A stretch of 64,000 nucleotides of DNA, taken from contig BRXU01000030.1 of the NCBI GenBank assembly GCA_030267565.1, positions 434,001-498,000 of the forward strand, read 5' to 3'. This DNA is from Pleodorina starrii (Eukaryota > Chlorophyta > Chlorophyceae > Chlamydomonadales > Volvocaceae). The position numbers were made by a program, and so were the translations under genes. The notes under the pieces are model-generated. The model searched no databases. It saw only the letters and a list, made by a program, of their open reading frames with translations, and was not told the origin of the DNA. Within the stretch, counting starts at the first letter, position 1. Every line of letters starts with the position of its first letter. Positions 46,654 to 58,510 of this stretch are shown here, piece by piece.

Positions 46654-49600
46654 TTACTCACCCGACGTCTCCTCCCACACGTCCATCCAAACAATGTCGG
46701 GGTAGGCCGGGTAACGCATGGACACCTGCGGCCCATGGGGGTCGATTAGCCCTTCAGAGGATCGGATCGGACCGGACGCCGAAGCGCAACTAAACCATCT
46801 CGCACATGCAGAGCCGCGCCGTCCGTGACGAAGCGTCCGCAGCAGCTTCACCAAAAGACAGGGATGCACGTCGCTCGAAAGCGGCAGCGCTGTTTGGGTT
46901 GGGTTTCGGGAAGGAGGACCGTGGCGGCCCCGGCGAACGGACCCAGCGATGCTCACACGCGGGGGGAGCGGGGCCGGCGGCCGGGGGCAAAAAACCCAGA
47001 TTCTGTCCTTCCGTACTGCCGTACCGCTACACACCTGCTGGTACCGCTTCTCCACCTCCCGCTCCACGCGCGCAGTGCCGTCGCCACAGTCGGACGCAAT
47101 GCCCGCCACCTCAGCTGCCATGTCCCGCAGCCCCGCCTCCGCTGCCGCTGCTGCCGCCGCCGCCGCCGCCAGCGCATCTACTGCGGTACAGCCGCAGCCG
47201 CCGCCGCCGGCGTCGTCGCCGGCGCTGCCGCAAAGCGTCCGCGTAGAGTCGACGGAAGCTGTTGACGCCATCGAGGCAAAAACATCCTCCGGGTAAAGCA
47301 AGGAATTCGTCCGTAGTTGCGGCTGCGGATGTGGCTGGGGCTGCGGCTGCTGTTGCATGGGCGGCTCCGGGCAGTCCGCTGTGGTCCCCGGCATGTAGGG
47401 CTGCTGCTGCTGCTGCTCCGAAACCTCGGCTGCGGCGCTCCGAAGCTCCTGAAGCTGCTGCAGCGACTCGCAGCATGCTCGGTAGAGGCGCGCCAGGTTT
47501 TGTTCCCGCTAACGGCGCCGGGAGGGTTTTGGGAACGGGGGACGGGGAACGGGGCAGGGGAACGGGGCAATGCGGGAAGTGCCCGGGAGGGGCGAGGATG
47601 TGGGGGTCGGCAGCAGCAGCAGGGCAGGCGGGTGAAGGTCTCTCGACGCTATAACAGACGCTGGCTGGGTCTCGAGGGTCTATCTGGACCTCACACCAAC
47701 GTACTGCCTCCCCCCCTGGACCGCGCGGTCCTCGATTGTCCTTTCTCCCGCTCAGCAGCAGCCCGAGCGTGGCGTCGGCGTCGGCGGATGGAGGCAGCGA
47801 GCTTGTATTTGTGTGTTGCGTGTGTGCGCGGGGGTACAGAGGGCCAGGGGGCTGATACAGCCGCACAGTACGGCAAGAGGCCACACTGCCTACCTGCTCC
47901 AGGGAAGCCCTCCAGGCAGCCAGGTAGCCCTCAAGTCCGCGGCTCCAAACATCTAATTGGATGTGCAGGTCTGTGGCGCAGATGGGCAGGTGCAGGTGCG
48001 TGTGGGTGTGTTTGTTTGTGTGTGTGAGGGGGGGATGGAGAGGGCGGGCTGAGTGAATACGTGAAGGCGAGGGGAGAGAGCAGCGGCCACCTCACCTCAC
48101 CTCACCCCCGCCACGCCACGCCTCGCCTCGCCCTGCCGCCTCACCATCCCTCGGCCCGAGTGCGACCCGCTCCCCAACCCCCCCCCCCGCCCTCCCAACG
48201 CGGGCATCACGGGTCATCTAGAGAGGGGGGAGGGGAGGGAGGGAGGGAGGGAGGGAGGGGGGTCTGGTTGCTGCGACCAGTACCAACCCGCATTGCACTC
48301 GCTCAACAGAAATCCCTCACGCAGTCACACTTCACGGCGGTCTTCCCGCAAAGGCCCGGAGACCCTTTGCGCCCCCTTTGCAATCGGTGCCCCTCCCACC
48401 CTCCCACCCACCTGGGAGGACCTCCCGCCGCCACCGCTCGAACCGCGCGAACCGCGGGTCGCGAGATCTCGCTGAGGGCTGTCCGCACAACACCCGCCCG
48501 CCCGTCGGTTCGTCCGTGCGTGCGTGCGTGCGTGTTTTGTGCGTTGATGCGCGTTCACGGTCGGGTGCAGGCCCCGCGTGCAGTCGCGCCGCGCAGGCGC
48601 ATGGGAATCAGCCGCGGGCGAGAGGGGCATGCGAGAGGGGCGGAGGGACGACACGGCGGTTCAGTACGGCAACACACAATCCAGATCGTGGCAGTGCAGT
48701 ACATCCGTGTACATCCGTATCCAAGGGCGCCCGGGTTACCGTACTTGCAGTTTTTTTCTCTCGGTCAATACAGCAGTACGGCAAGCCGTCGTGACTGCCT
48801 GAGCGCTCCTGCAGGGGTGGTGGCGGCAACGCCCCGCCCTCAGCTCCGGACACGGCTGGGGCTGCGCAGTCCCCATGGCTGGTGCCGCCGCCGCTGCCGC
48901 TGCCCCCCAGTCGTGATTGGCGGATGGTGCCGCCGACCAGCCTGTGCTGGTGCCTGTGCTGTCAATGGCCCATACTGGCCCATCGGCTTCTGCGGCAGTA
49001 GTTCTGCCCGGGCTAATACCCTCAGGGCTGCCCATCGGCTGGCGCCTAGGCCATCTTAAGAATGGTCATTTACTCCCATGCATTCCACCACGCATTCCTC
49101 CATTGGCCCCCAAACATTCCCCGATTGGCGCCCATTGTCCGGTTGACGTCAGCCCCGCGGCGGGAGTCGCCTCTTGCCACCACCGGCGAGGTCGCGATGG
49201 GTCACACTTGTCCTATCGGCATCCACAGCCCCCCAATCTGCAGTACTGCCCCCCGCGGCGAATACATCCACAAAACCTAAGAGACATCGTGTTTTACTGT
49301 TTTACTAATTCGCTGTGCCGTACACCCCTGCGCTGCCGTACGCACCATCCCCAGCTTGGCTTCGTACTCGGCTCGGAGCTCTGCCGTCGAGAGGGTCGTG
49401 TAGGCACGGCGAAGCAGCATGAAGTCCCGGGCGGCCGTGGGCTGCAGGTAGAGGGCCGTTCCAGGGAGGATGTGGTAAGGCAGTGGAGGGGTTCAGGGTT
49501 TTTAGGGCTTATTTAGGGCTTTAAGGCTGTGTGGGGTTTAGGTTTAGCCCAGGCCAGGCAGGGAAGAGCAGGAGGAAGAGGCTGGGGGTGCGTGGAATGC

Positions 49601-49996
49601 GGGTAGGGAGCGGGGAAAGAGGATGTCCCGAACATGTCAGCTCGAGAGGAGCACCCCGTCACTGGCGGAAACTCTAATGAACGTCTGCTCCAGGCCCGAA
49701 TAGTGCGCCGCGACATCTCCAGATTGCCGGTTCGTGGATTTAGGCAGCGGCAGGTACGGCCGGGGCGTTGTACGGTCCAACCGCTCTGCACACCCGTTGC
49801 CAGCTCGTCACCAACTCACAGCCTTGTTCACGTCTGGGTGCAACAGCTTTGACCTTGTGCGAAAGGCCGCCTTGATTTCCTCAAGGTTTGCGGACTCGGA
49901 CACGCCCAGCACGTCAAAGTAAGAAGATGATGGTGATGCCGAGGTCGCACACCGCGCCACGACCATAGAGCGCGCCGCCGGTGCGATCCACGACAT
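46654..49996 (-). CDS. J-domain (DnaJ/Hsp40-like) protein, probably organellar, multi-exon
   Basis: Exon 1 (49996-49820) codes a basic presequence (MSWIAPAARSMVVARCATSA) and the first half of a J domain: YFDVLGVSESANLEEIKAAF, then the HPD signature in LLHPDVNKA. Exon 2 (49441-49346) supplies the rest (ARDFMLLRRAYTTLSTAELRAEYEAKLG). J domains stimulate Hsp70 ATPase; the presequence suggests mitochondrion or plastid. Later exons seen are a piece near 47972-47894 (LDVWSRGLEGYLAAWRASLEQ), a piece near 47645-47800 (RWCEVQIDPRDPASVCYSVE), 47508-47035 (REQNLARLYRACCESLQQL..., Gln-rich) and the last exon 46725-46654 (VSMRYPAYPDIVWMDVWEE, then GTSGE-type end and stop). At least one exon between 48000 and 49345 and the splice sites around 47650-47970 remain unresolved. 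Exon 1 and its promoter lie in the duplicated segment. Confidence 0.75.
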
Positions 49997-50845
49997 CGTT
50001 CTTAAATGATAAGGAAGAGCTTGTCGGGCGCGCACGTTCGCCATTGGCCTCGCGGGCGTTCCCCTCCAGCTGCAACCCATTCTCGACAACCCTCAAAGTT
50101 TTCAGACGTGTATATGATTTTGGCAACTTATGCACTGTAATGCATGGATTTTTAATGGAATACTATTAACACATTGTATGCGTGCTGCGCATGCGTTACA
50201 ACCTAGCTATCGCTACTAGCGGTCGTCACCACAGCTCCTTCAGCTCCTTAGCAAGCAGCATGGTATGTCAGAAGTAGGCTGTTGCACCTGCTGTTATTCC
50301 CATACGCATTTTTGTATAGGGCAGCTGTGAACCCGTCGTCTCCCGTACGCATGCCGTACGAGAGGGCGGGTTGCCTGCCTCGACGTCTACCAAGTTCGGC
50401 AAACGTGGTCCTAACCTGACGGCCAAACGTAAGTCGTCCGGGGAATCGTGCCAAGACGCTTTACAGTTGACCCTTTACAGAGAATCACATACAGGTGCAT
50501 ACCGCGCCTGCTCACACTGTCAGCCATTCACAGCTCACAGCCCCTCAGCCCAAAACATGGAGCGCGGACCCCTGCGGGCCAAAGCGACCCAAGGTTCGGC
50601 CTGGTGAACAGAGCGGCAAACTGAGCGGCAACCACCCCAAACTGCGAGTACCCACAGCAGCGAGATGGAGATCACTCCAAAGAGGGGAGGCGCCAAACCG
50701 GGCACTACCAGCAGCCATCTACCAAGCAACCTACAAACTGCATGGTTATCGATATGTTGGGAGCATGAGAAAGCAGCAAGATGCAAATGATGATTTGGAG
50801 CTCAGTTCGATGTAATATTCGACGGCTGATGGGCTCATGTCGACA

Positions 50846-51497
50846 TTGTCACGACACACTGCGTCTCTGGCACATCGGGTAGTGCTCCGCGCCCAATATA
50901 TGACTGAATCTAGCGGCCAAGGACATCTGCAATCGTACTGCAGACTGGTAAAGGTGACTCGAGCTTGTTGGGCAGGCCTGACCGGGCCTTTCTATCATAG
51001 CCGGGCTTAGGGATCCTGCCGTACTTGGATCATGAGCGGCACTCAGCTCCCGCTCAGGCAGTGATCGCCGGAGTGACGGCACTCAGATCCCGTCTTCCGG
51101 AGTAGATTCCGCGGCGTTCCCCCATCCTTGACCGAGGAGGGGTTTCCTGGTGTAGATCGTACAATCCAGGCTTTCGACACGCTGTGTCAATTGCGCAGTG
51201 TGTCGTGACAGCTGTCACGCGTACTGCAGACTGGTAAAGGTGACTCGAGCTTGTTGGGCAGGCCTGACCGGGCCTTTCTATCGTAGCCGGGCTTAGGGAT
51301 CCTGCCGTACTTGGATCATGAGCGGCACTCAGCTCCCGCTCAGGCAGTGATCGCCGGAGTGACGGCACTCAGATCCCGTCTTCCGGAGTAGATTCCGCGG
51401 CGTTCCCCCATCCTTGACCGAGGAGGGGTTTCCTGGTGTAGATCGTACAATCCAGGCTTTCGACACGCTGTGTCAATTACGCTGTGTGTCGTGACAG
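50846..51497. mobile_element. Inverted-repeat DNA transposon (MITE-like), 652 bp
   Basis: The left end TTGTCACGACACACTGCGT and the right end, reverse-complemented CTGTCACGACACACAGCGT, form a terminal inverted repeat. CA (or CAT) is duplicated on both sides (50844-50846 and 51498-51500). The matching point of unit 2 (GTCGACATGCTTG near 54021-54033) is the intact empty site. Inside are two direct 286-bp repeats (from 50935 and 51221), the junction of which carries another copy of the terminal motif, so this may be two elements in tandem. No transposase frame is present; it is non-autonomous. Confidence 0.9.
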
Positions 51498-51890
51498 CAT
51501 GCTTGACTGTGCTTGACACCGAGGCACCGACCCTCTTCCAGCCTCAGCTTGCGATTAGCTGGCCGGGCATCACAAGCAGAAGTACACCCCCAACAAAAAG
51601 GTCCGTAAAGTGAAAGCAAGCGCGCGCGCACTTGGAACCGGATGGCAACCTCACGTGTATTCCCACATTTGCCACACGCCGCTAGCCCTCCCACGCCGTC
51701 GCGGGGCAAGCATACTCGCTAGGTCACACGTGGCCCATCGGAGCCTGCCCACCGTAACAACGACAAAGATAATGAGTGACATTTACGAATCACAGAGCAA
51801 CCGGCCCCCACCCGAAACCTCCAAGCGCTCACTTGGGGGAAACTGTGGAAACGTTCCAGGCCCTCATGTATAAGCTCCGATCGCGCGCGT

Positions 51891-51895
51891 TTACA
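51891..51895 (-). terminator. TGTAA signal, duplicated copy serving the chimeric gene
   Basis: TGTAA on the minus strand, about 300 bases beyond the stop at 52191; the copy at 54417-54421 serves the intact CHRD gene. Confidence 0.45.
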
Positions 51896-52190
51896 GTATA
51901 CCCGGGTTCGCTTCCGACGCCGCCCAATATCCACAATTTCCCGGACAACTAACTTGCGACCCACACCGCCATTTGCTTCTTCTGCTGCCATCCATCTGCC
52001 TGCACGCAAGTCCGAGTTTTTCGAGCATCCACATTGTCCCGCCGCGCGCCGGGCCCAACACCTCCAGTCCGCGCCCTCCTTTATTCTGTCTTTCTTTTCT
52101 TCTTTCTTTCCTTCACCCCTACGGTACGACACTGATAACTACCCGGCCAGCCCGGATAGCCGGTGACTAGTCCAGCAGTCTCCCCGCCCC

Positions 52191-53178
52191 TCAGCACCGC
52201 ACCCCCGGCCCGGCCGAGCAGACAGGCCACATACACATGTCGTACTGGCACGACAGCTGGCCCTGCAGCGCGCCGCCGGGCTGCGCCGTGGTGTGTGTGT
52301 TGACGTACAGGAGGCCCTTCTGCAGCTTGTCGAGCAGGTCGCTGATGGTCCAGCCCGGGGTGATGGCGGCGATGTTGTCGCTGTTGAAGGTCGACACAAA
52401 GCTGTACGTGCCCGCGTACGACACCGGCGGATCCAGCAGTACGGGCGCGGCGGTGAAGTTGAGGCGGGGCTGCAGGAACATGATGATGGGGTTGCCGGCG
52501 CTCGCGTTCTTCTGCGGGTGGGAAAGGGACAGGGGCGGGGGATCAAGGGAAGAGGAGAGAGAGGAAGGGAGGGAGGGACGAAGGACAGGCAAACGAACAG
52601 ACATGCCCCGGAGCTGTGCCTGGTTGCAGGTAGAGGGCCGTTCCAGGGAGGATGTGGTAAGGCAGTGGAGGGGTTCAGGGTTTTTAGGGCTTATTTAGGG
52701 CTTTAAGGCTGTGTGGGGTTTAGGTTTAGCCCAGGCCAGGCAGGGAAGAGCAGGAGGAAGAGGCTGGGGGTGCGTGGAATGCGGGTAGGGAGCGGGGAAA
52801 GAGGATGTCCCGAACATGTCAGCTCGAGAGGAGCACCCCGTCACTGGCGGAAACTCTAATGAACGTCTGCTCCAGGCCCGAATAGTGCGCCGCGACATCT
52901 CCAGATTGCCGGTTCGTGGATTTAGGCAGCGGCAGGTACGGCCGGGGCGTTGTACGGTCCAACCGCTCTGCACACCCGTTGCCAGCTCGTCACCAACTCA
53001 CAGCCTTGTTCACGTCTGGGTGCAACAGCTTTGACCTTGTGCGAAAGGCCGCCTTGATTTCCTCAAGGTTTGCGGACTCGGACACGCCCAGCACGTCAAA
53101 GTAAGAAGATGATGGTGATGCCGAGGTCGCACACCGCGCCACGACCATAGAGCGCGCCGCCGGGGCGATCCACGACAT
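52191..53178 (-). CDS. Putative chimeric gene: J-domain exon 1 fused to last CHRD exon
   Basis: This gene is created by the tandem duplication. Exon 1 (53178-53002) is the second copy of the J-protein first exon, with the HPD signature and donor GCT|GTGAGT in phase 0. The original exon 2 acceptor CTGCAG reads CTGCAA in this copy because the breakpoint replaced its last base, and exon 2 itself is absent. The next downstream exon on the same strand is the duplicated last CHRD exon (52511-52191), which follows CCCGCAG, also in phase 0. Spliced product: about 165 aa with presequence, J-domain helices I-II and HPD, then the C-terminal half of CHRD. Promoter and TGTAA signal are duplicated too. Expression is unproven; if unspliced or silent, these are two orphan exon copies. 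Confidence 0.5.
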
Positions 53179-55150
53179 CGTTCTTAAATGATAAGGAAGA
53201 GCTTGTCGGGCGCGCACGTTCGCCATTGGCCTCGCGGGCGTTCCCCTCCAGCTGCAACCCATTCTCGACAACCCTCAAAGTTTTCAGACGTGTATATGAT
53301 TTTGGCAACTTATGCACTGTAATGCATGGATTTTTAATGGAATACTATTAACACATTGTATGCGTGCTGCGCATGCGTTACAACCTAGCTATCGCTACTA
53401 GCGGTCGTCACCACAGCTCCTTCAGCTCCTTAGCAAGCAGCATGGTATGTCAGAAGTAGGCTGTTGCACCTGCTGTTATTCCCATACGCATTTTTGTATA
53501 GGGCAGCTGTGAACCCGTCGTCTCCCGTACGCATGCCGTACGAGAGGGCGGGTTGCCTGCCTCGACGTCTACCAAGTTCGGCAAACGTGGTCCTAACCTG
53601 ACGGCCAAACGTAAGTCGTCCGGGGAATCGTGCCAAGACGCTTTACAGTTGACCCTTTACAGAGAATCACATACAGGTGCATACCGCGCCTGCTCACACT
53701 GTCAGCCATTCACAGCTCACAGCCCCTCAGCCCAAAACATGGAGCGCGGACCCCTGCGGGCCAAAGCGACCCAAGGTTCGGCCTGGTGAACAGAGCGGCA
53801 AACTGAGCGGCAACCACCCCAAACTGCGAGTACCCACAGCAGCGAGATGGAGATCACTCCAAAGAGGGGAGGCGCCAAACCGGGCACTACCAGCAGCCAT
53901 CTACCAAGCAACCTACAAACTGCATGGTTATCGATATGTTGGGAGCATGAGAAAGCAGCAAGATGCAAATGATGATTTGGAGCTCAGTTCGATGTAATAT
54001 TCGACGGCTGATGGGCTCATGTCGACATGCTTGACTGTGCTTGACACCGAGGCACCGACCCTCTTCCAGCCTCAGCTTGCGATCAGCTGGCCGGGCATCA
54101 CAAGCAGAAGTACACCCAACAAAAAGGTCCGTAAAGTGAAAGCAAGCGCGCGCGCACTTGGAACCGGATGGCAACCTCACGTGTATTCCCACATTTGCCA
54201 CACGCCGCTAGCCCTCCCACGCCGTCGCGGGGCAAGCATACTCGCTAGGTCACACGTGGCCCATCGGAGCCTGCCCACCGTAACAACGACAAAGATAATG
54301 AGTGACATTTACGAATCACAGAGCAACCGGCCCCCACCCGAAACCTCCAAGCGCTCACTTGGGGGAAACTGTGGAAACGTTCCAGGCCCTCATGTATAAG
54401 CTCCGATCGCGCGCGTTTACAGTATACCCGGGTTCGCTTCCGACGCCGCCCAATATCCACAATTTCCCGGACAACTAACTTGCGACCCACACCGCCATTT
54501 GCTTCTTCTGCTGCCATCCATCTGCCTGCACGCAAGTCCGAGTTTTTCGAGCATCCACATTGTCCCGCCGCGCGCCGGGCCCAACACCTCCAGTCCGCGC
54601 CCTCCTTTATTCTGTCTTTCTTTCCTTCTTTCTTTCCTTCACCCCTACGGTACGACACTGATAACTACCCGGCCAGCCCGGATAGCCGGTGACTAGTCCA
54701 GCAGTCTCCCCGCCCCTCAGCACCGCACCCCCGGCCCGGCCGAGCAGACAGGCCACATACACATGTCGTACTGGCACGACAGCTGGCCCTGCAGCGCGCC
54801 GCCGGGCTGCGCCGTGGTGTGTGTGTTGACGTACAGGAGGCCCTTCTGCAGCTTGTCGAGCAGGTCGCTGATGGTCCAGCCCGGGGTGATGGCGGCGATG
54901 TTGTCGCTGTTGAAGGTCGACACAAAGCTGTACGTGCCCGCGTACGACACCGGCGGATCCAGCAGTACGGGCGCGGCGGTGAAGTTGAGGCGGGGCTGCA
55001 GGAACATGATGATGGGGTTGCCGGCGCTCGCGTTCTTCTGCGGGTGGGAAAGGGACAGGGGCGGGGGATCAAGGGAAGAGGAGAGAGAGGAAGGGAGGGA
55101 GGAAGGACAGGCAAACGAACAGACATGCCCCGGAGCTGTGCCTGGTTGCA
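52625..55150. repeat. Tandem duplication, unit 2 (2526 bp)
   Basis: Second unit of the duplication, without the transposon. Its CHRD exon belongs to the intact CHRD gene, whereas its J exon 1 has lost its exon 2 partner. One substitution in J exon 1 (T at 49982 against G at 53164) is synonymous. Confidence 0.95.
54417..54421 (-). terminator. TGTAA polyadenylation-type signal for the intact CHRD gene
   Basis: TGTAA on the minus strand, about 300 bases beyond the stop at 54717. Confidence 0.45.
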
Positions 55151-56375
55151 CCCATGATTGGGTTGCCGTGTGCGACGCAGGTTGAGGAAAGGGCCTGTGT
55201 AGAGTTGGGGACGTGTGGAGGCCCTGTTGGGACAAGACGATGATGGGCGGTGAAGTGCGGCCCTTGCGCGGCAGTGGTGTTGGCACAGCGGGCAGTGGCT
55301 GTGGTGGGGGTGCAGCGGTCGCAATGCGCATGATTCCGTAGGAAATGCGGTAGTGGCGCCACTACCAATAGGTGCCGGGTGGCGCCACTACCGGTAGGTG
55401 CCGTACACTGCCGCCACTACCGGTAGGTGCCGTACTCACAATGTGGATGTGGGTCATGGTGATGTTGGTTAGGGAGCCGGTGAGGGTGATGTTGACGATG
55501 ATGGTCTTGCTCTTATCGGCGCGCGGGATGAAGATGGTGGCGGTGCCCTTGGCCTTGATCAGAGTCTGCGGGGCATGGCGCGGCAGGGACAGGAGCCGCA
55601 GAGGAGGCGGCAGCGGCGGCGGCAGAGGAGGAGGAGGAGCAGACGGAATGAATGCTGGGCTGGGGTCTTGAGGAGGAGGGGCAACACGCACATGGGGCCA
55701 GGAGCAGAGGCTGATGCTGCCCATGCCAAGGGAGCACTGCAAAGGGATTCTGGTGGCGGTCGTGGTGGGTGTGGTGGTTGCGGTTGCCACGGTTGTGGGT
55801 GGTTGTAGTAGATGTGATGGTGGCGAGGAGCCATCGTGCAGCTTGGGGGGGATGGGGGGGACTCCTCGGACGCTGGCGGAGCGGGGGAGAGTGTGGTGGG
55901 CGTCCAGGAGGGGGACGGCGGTGGGAAACCGTGTCGCGGTTGGAAATGGCACTAGCCCTCGCGGCGATGGGTAAAGGAAGGTGGAACTCTGGAAGGAGGC
56001 GAGCGAGGCTGGCAGGCCGGAAGCCGGGTTCGTGCACGTGGTAATGCAATGGCGGGCGGTCAGCCGGCTGTGCTAATGCAAGACCTCGGCTTGACCTCGG
56101 CTTGACCCCCGGCAAGACCGGCGAAAACAAACCCGGGCCTACCCATGGGCACGAGCGCTTCCCGAGTTAGAGAGACTGCAGCAGCCCGTAAAGAGACGTG
56201 TACCGCCAATGAATCGTACCTTGTTCGTGGGATTTAGGGAAGCGATGACGACGATAGCGCGGTTGGCCACCTCCCATGGCACTGGTGCCGGCGGGGGAGG
56301 CTTGCTGGCTGCCGTCGCGCAGGTCGCCATTACGGCTACAATTGCAAGCACCAGCACGACGCGAGATTTCACCAT
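54717..56375 (-). CDS. CHRD-domain secreted protein, 3 exons, 200 aa
   Basis: Exons 56375-56220, 55565-55440 and 55037-54717 are all phase 0 and total 199 codons plus one by count of the joined frame. Residues 1-23 are a signal peptide (MVKSRVVLVLAIVAVMATCA). The CHRD (chordin-type) fold follows: a beta-strand pair in exon 2 (GTATIFIPRA, then TIIVNITLTGSLTNITMTHIHI with the conserved HIH) and, in exon 3, NASAGNP, VLLDPPVSYAGTYSF, LLDKLQKGLLYVNTHT, then PGGALQGQLSC. The last ten residues hold several Cys (CQYDMCMWPVC). CHRD proteins are exported and their biochemical role is poorly known. Exon 3 lies in the duplicated segment, so an orphan copy exists at 52191-52511. A partially duplicated GCCACTACCGGTAGGTGCCG motif sits in intron 2 (55358-55434). 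Confidence 0.8.
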
Positions 56376-57324
56376 GTTGACCTGTGTGGACGGCAGTCGT
56401 CGCGTAGGTGTTGGGTTCCGAGGTCATGCAGCCGTTGCACAGGCAAAAGCTTCAGCGACGTGGCCCATGTCGACCCGACACGCGGCACTGTTATATCGTT
56501 GCAACTTTAAGGGGGACTGCTTGCATGACGGACATCCTTACCTACGGGCCGATACAAGATTGGGTATAAGTGTAAGGAGAACTTCAATCGGAGAACTGCG
56601 CAATTGTCGTCTGCGTTATAATTATATAAGAAAATGTTATCTTGCAGGAAAAAACAGGATATATATCACCATGTTCGCCCACCTTCCGACCTTCGGAACC
56701 CTGGAGCAAACAGTACAGCCTGGTTCGTAAGGGTTCGTACGACCATCACTCAGTCTCACTCCTTCACCAATACACGCTTGGGGCTAGGCCACATGGGTAA
56801 AAGTAGAATCTATTAATAGAATGCTCGAATTATCGCCAAAGTCTTTACGAGCTCGTATCAGTCATATGAGGCAATGAAGCTGCCTCCTCAAGGATAAAGG
56901 GCGCAAGGGTGCTGCTAATGTCAATTGTCAGAACAATTAACCAGATTGTCTCATTCGGAATGCCGAAGCACCGGTGTTGGTACCGATGGAAATTCCCAAA
57001 TTCAGTACGATTACGATACAGCGCGTGACGGCAACGTTAACTGGCAATCGAGAAAAACTGCGCCATTTGATCTGGTGTAGTTCATTTGTTTGTAATTGGT
57101 TTGTATGTTATGATAATGTGTGATTTTAATTACTGCTTAGCTTCAGAGGCGCTATCGTGCCAGCTGCCAGGGACGACCGCTCAACAGCAGCAGGTTCCAT
57201 GCAGGTCCTGCCGCAGATTAAAACCTCGTCGACCTATTATATGCAACTTGTTCCACGGTCATCCGTATGTTGAGCACCTGTCGCGTCCCTTGCATAGGAG
57301 TGGCTATGAATGTAACTTGGCCGC

Positions 57325-57354
57325 TTATCCAGCTCCTCTGTAACTAATAATTAA
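57325..57354 (+). mobile_element. Retroposon copy C, extremely 5'-truncated (30 bp)
   Basis: TTATCCAGCTCCTCTGTAAC plus an AATTAA-rich tail matches the 3' end of copies A and B. TTGGCCGC flanks it at 57317-57324 and 57355-57362, read as a target-site duplication. Such a short copy fits reverse transcription that aborted at once from the 3' end. Confidence 0.65.
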
Positions 57355-58430
57355 TTGGCCGCTGCCTGCCCGGCTGGGGCGGCGTTTCTACGGCACCGAG
57401 GCCTCCCTTGCTTCCCTTCGCCACCACGCGGACGCGACGCCCCAGAGAACATGAACTGCATGTTAAGCTCCGTACCGTATCAATCTTTGCTACGCCCAGC
57501 CGCTCATTCTCGGTCCCAACGAGAATGAGCTCCAGAACGAAGACGCGGGCGCCACCCCGGCAACCCCTGCCAAACGCAACCCCGGCGTGTGCGTGTCGAT
57601 GCCCGTGGCTCGAAGCTCTATTTCTTGCGAGATCGGTTTAGGACAGTCCTGGACAATGTGTGTGGCAATCGACTTTCAGTACAACGAGGACAAGCGACAA
57701 AGACAGAGAATATTATGCAGAAATGAGGCTCGCCGTTCAGGCTGAGTACCGGATACAGTGTGCCTCTGCTTCGGCCACTTTACCCAACAACAACTTGCTA
57801 CGACTTTTTTCCATACCTGGGCCCACCCCTCGCGGCTGCAGCAATAACAGCGGCCGGCCAGCAACCCCCCACTGCTGGTTGCGGAACGGGGATGCAGCCC
57901 GAAACCCGAACGCCGCAAACTGTAAAAACGTATGTCTCCCCCACCCCCCACCCCCTTGGATACCTTTCTCGCACTCCCAACGGCACGCCCTGTGCCATGC
58001 CGTGCCGTGCCGTACCCCGCCAGCCTGCGCGCATGCGCGCTGATGAGGGCTGTCACAGGCCCGGACGCGCGGAGTTGCCCACGGAATTTGCAAGGCCAAG
58101 AACACACTGGCAGCGGTCCTTTCGTCCGTGCCCATATATACGTATCATCGTACAATATCATCGTACATATGTATAACAGTCACACGATGCGAGTGGAACT
58201 GATTGGGGGTGCGCTGCTAGTTGGTTACTTGCGAACCAGCCGCCGCATGTACTCAGCACCATCTGGACACGATGCCAGTTTTGGTTTTCTGCCAATACAT
58301 GCGCCAATACATGCGCGTAGCGTGCGATTCACGATTCACGGCAATGCCGTACATCCCAAGTCGCACCAACTAGAAGGTCACATGGACACGCCCGCAGGAG
58401 CCCTGCGCATCTTGTCTGTCTTCGCACACG

Positions 58431-58500
58431 CCCGCGGGGCCCTGCGCCCGCCGGGCCCTGCGCCCGCCGGGCCCTGCGCCCGCCGGGCCCTGCTGGGCCC
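58431..58500. repeat. GC-rich tandem repeat (15-bp unit)
   Basis: GCGCCCGCCGGGCCCT is repeated about four times just downstream of the second CHRD gene's expected stop codon, in its 3' UTR. Confidence 0.7.
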
Positions 58501-58510
58501 GCCAGCTTCC

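Larger units (their letters stand above)
49443..52624. repeat. Tandem duplication, unit 1 (3182 bp)
   Basis: It is nearly identical to 52625-55150. The units meet at a TGCA shared by both breakpoints: left flank GGGC|TGCAGG, junction TGGT|TGCAGG, right flank TGGT|TGCACCC. Unit 1 carries J-protein intron 1 and exon 1 and a copy of the last CHRD exon. It differs from unit 2 by a 652-bp transposon plus its target duplication, a CC dinucleotide near 51584, four bases near 52575 and a few substitutions. Confidence 0.95.
56376..58510. other. Intergenic; contains a 30-bp retroposon stub
   Basis: This is the 5' flank of the first CHRD gene and 3' flank of the second. It is AT-richer at 56500-57350. 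It contains retroposon copy C at 57325-57354. No supported gene. Confidence 0.45.

Noticed and set aside
50849..51368. Repeated 77- and 104-codon frames starting MPSLRRSLPEREL
   Set aside because: They are the two 286-bp internal repeats of the inverted-repeat transposon, without transposase features.
49820..53178. Two independent complete J-domain genes
   Set aside because: Only exon 1 is duplicated; exon 2 with helix III exists once (49346-49441).
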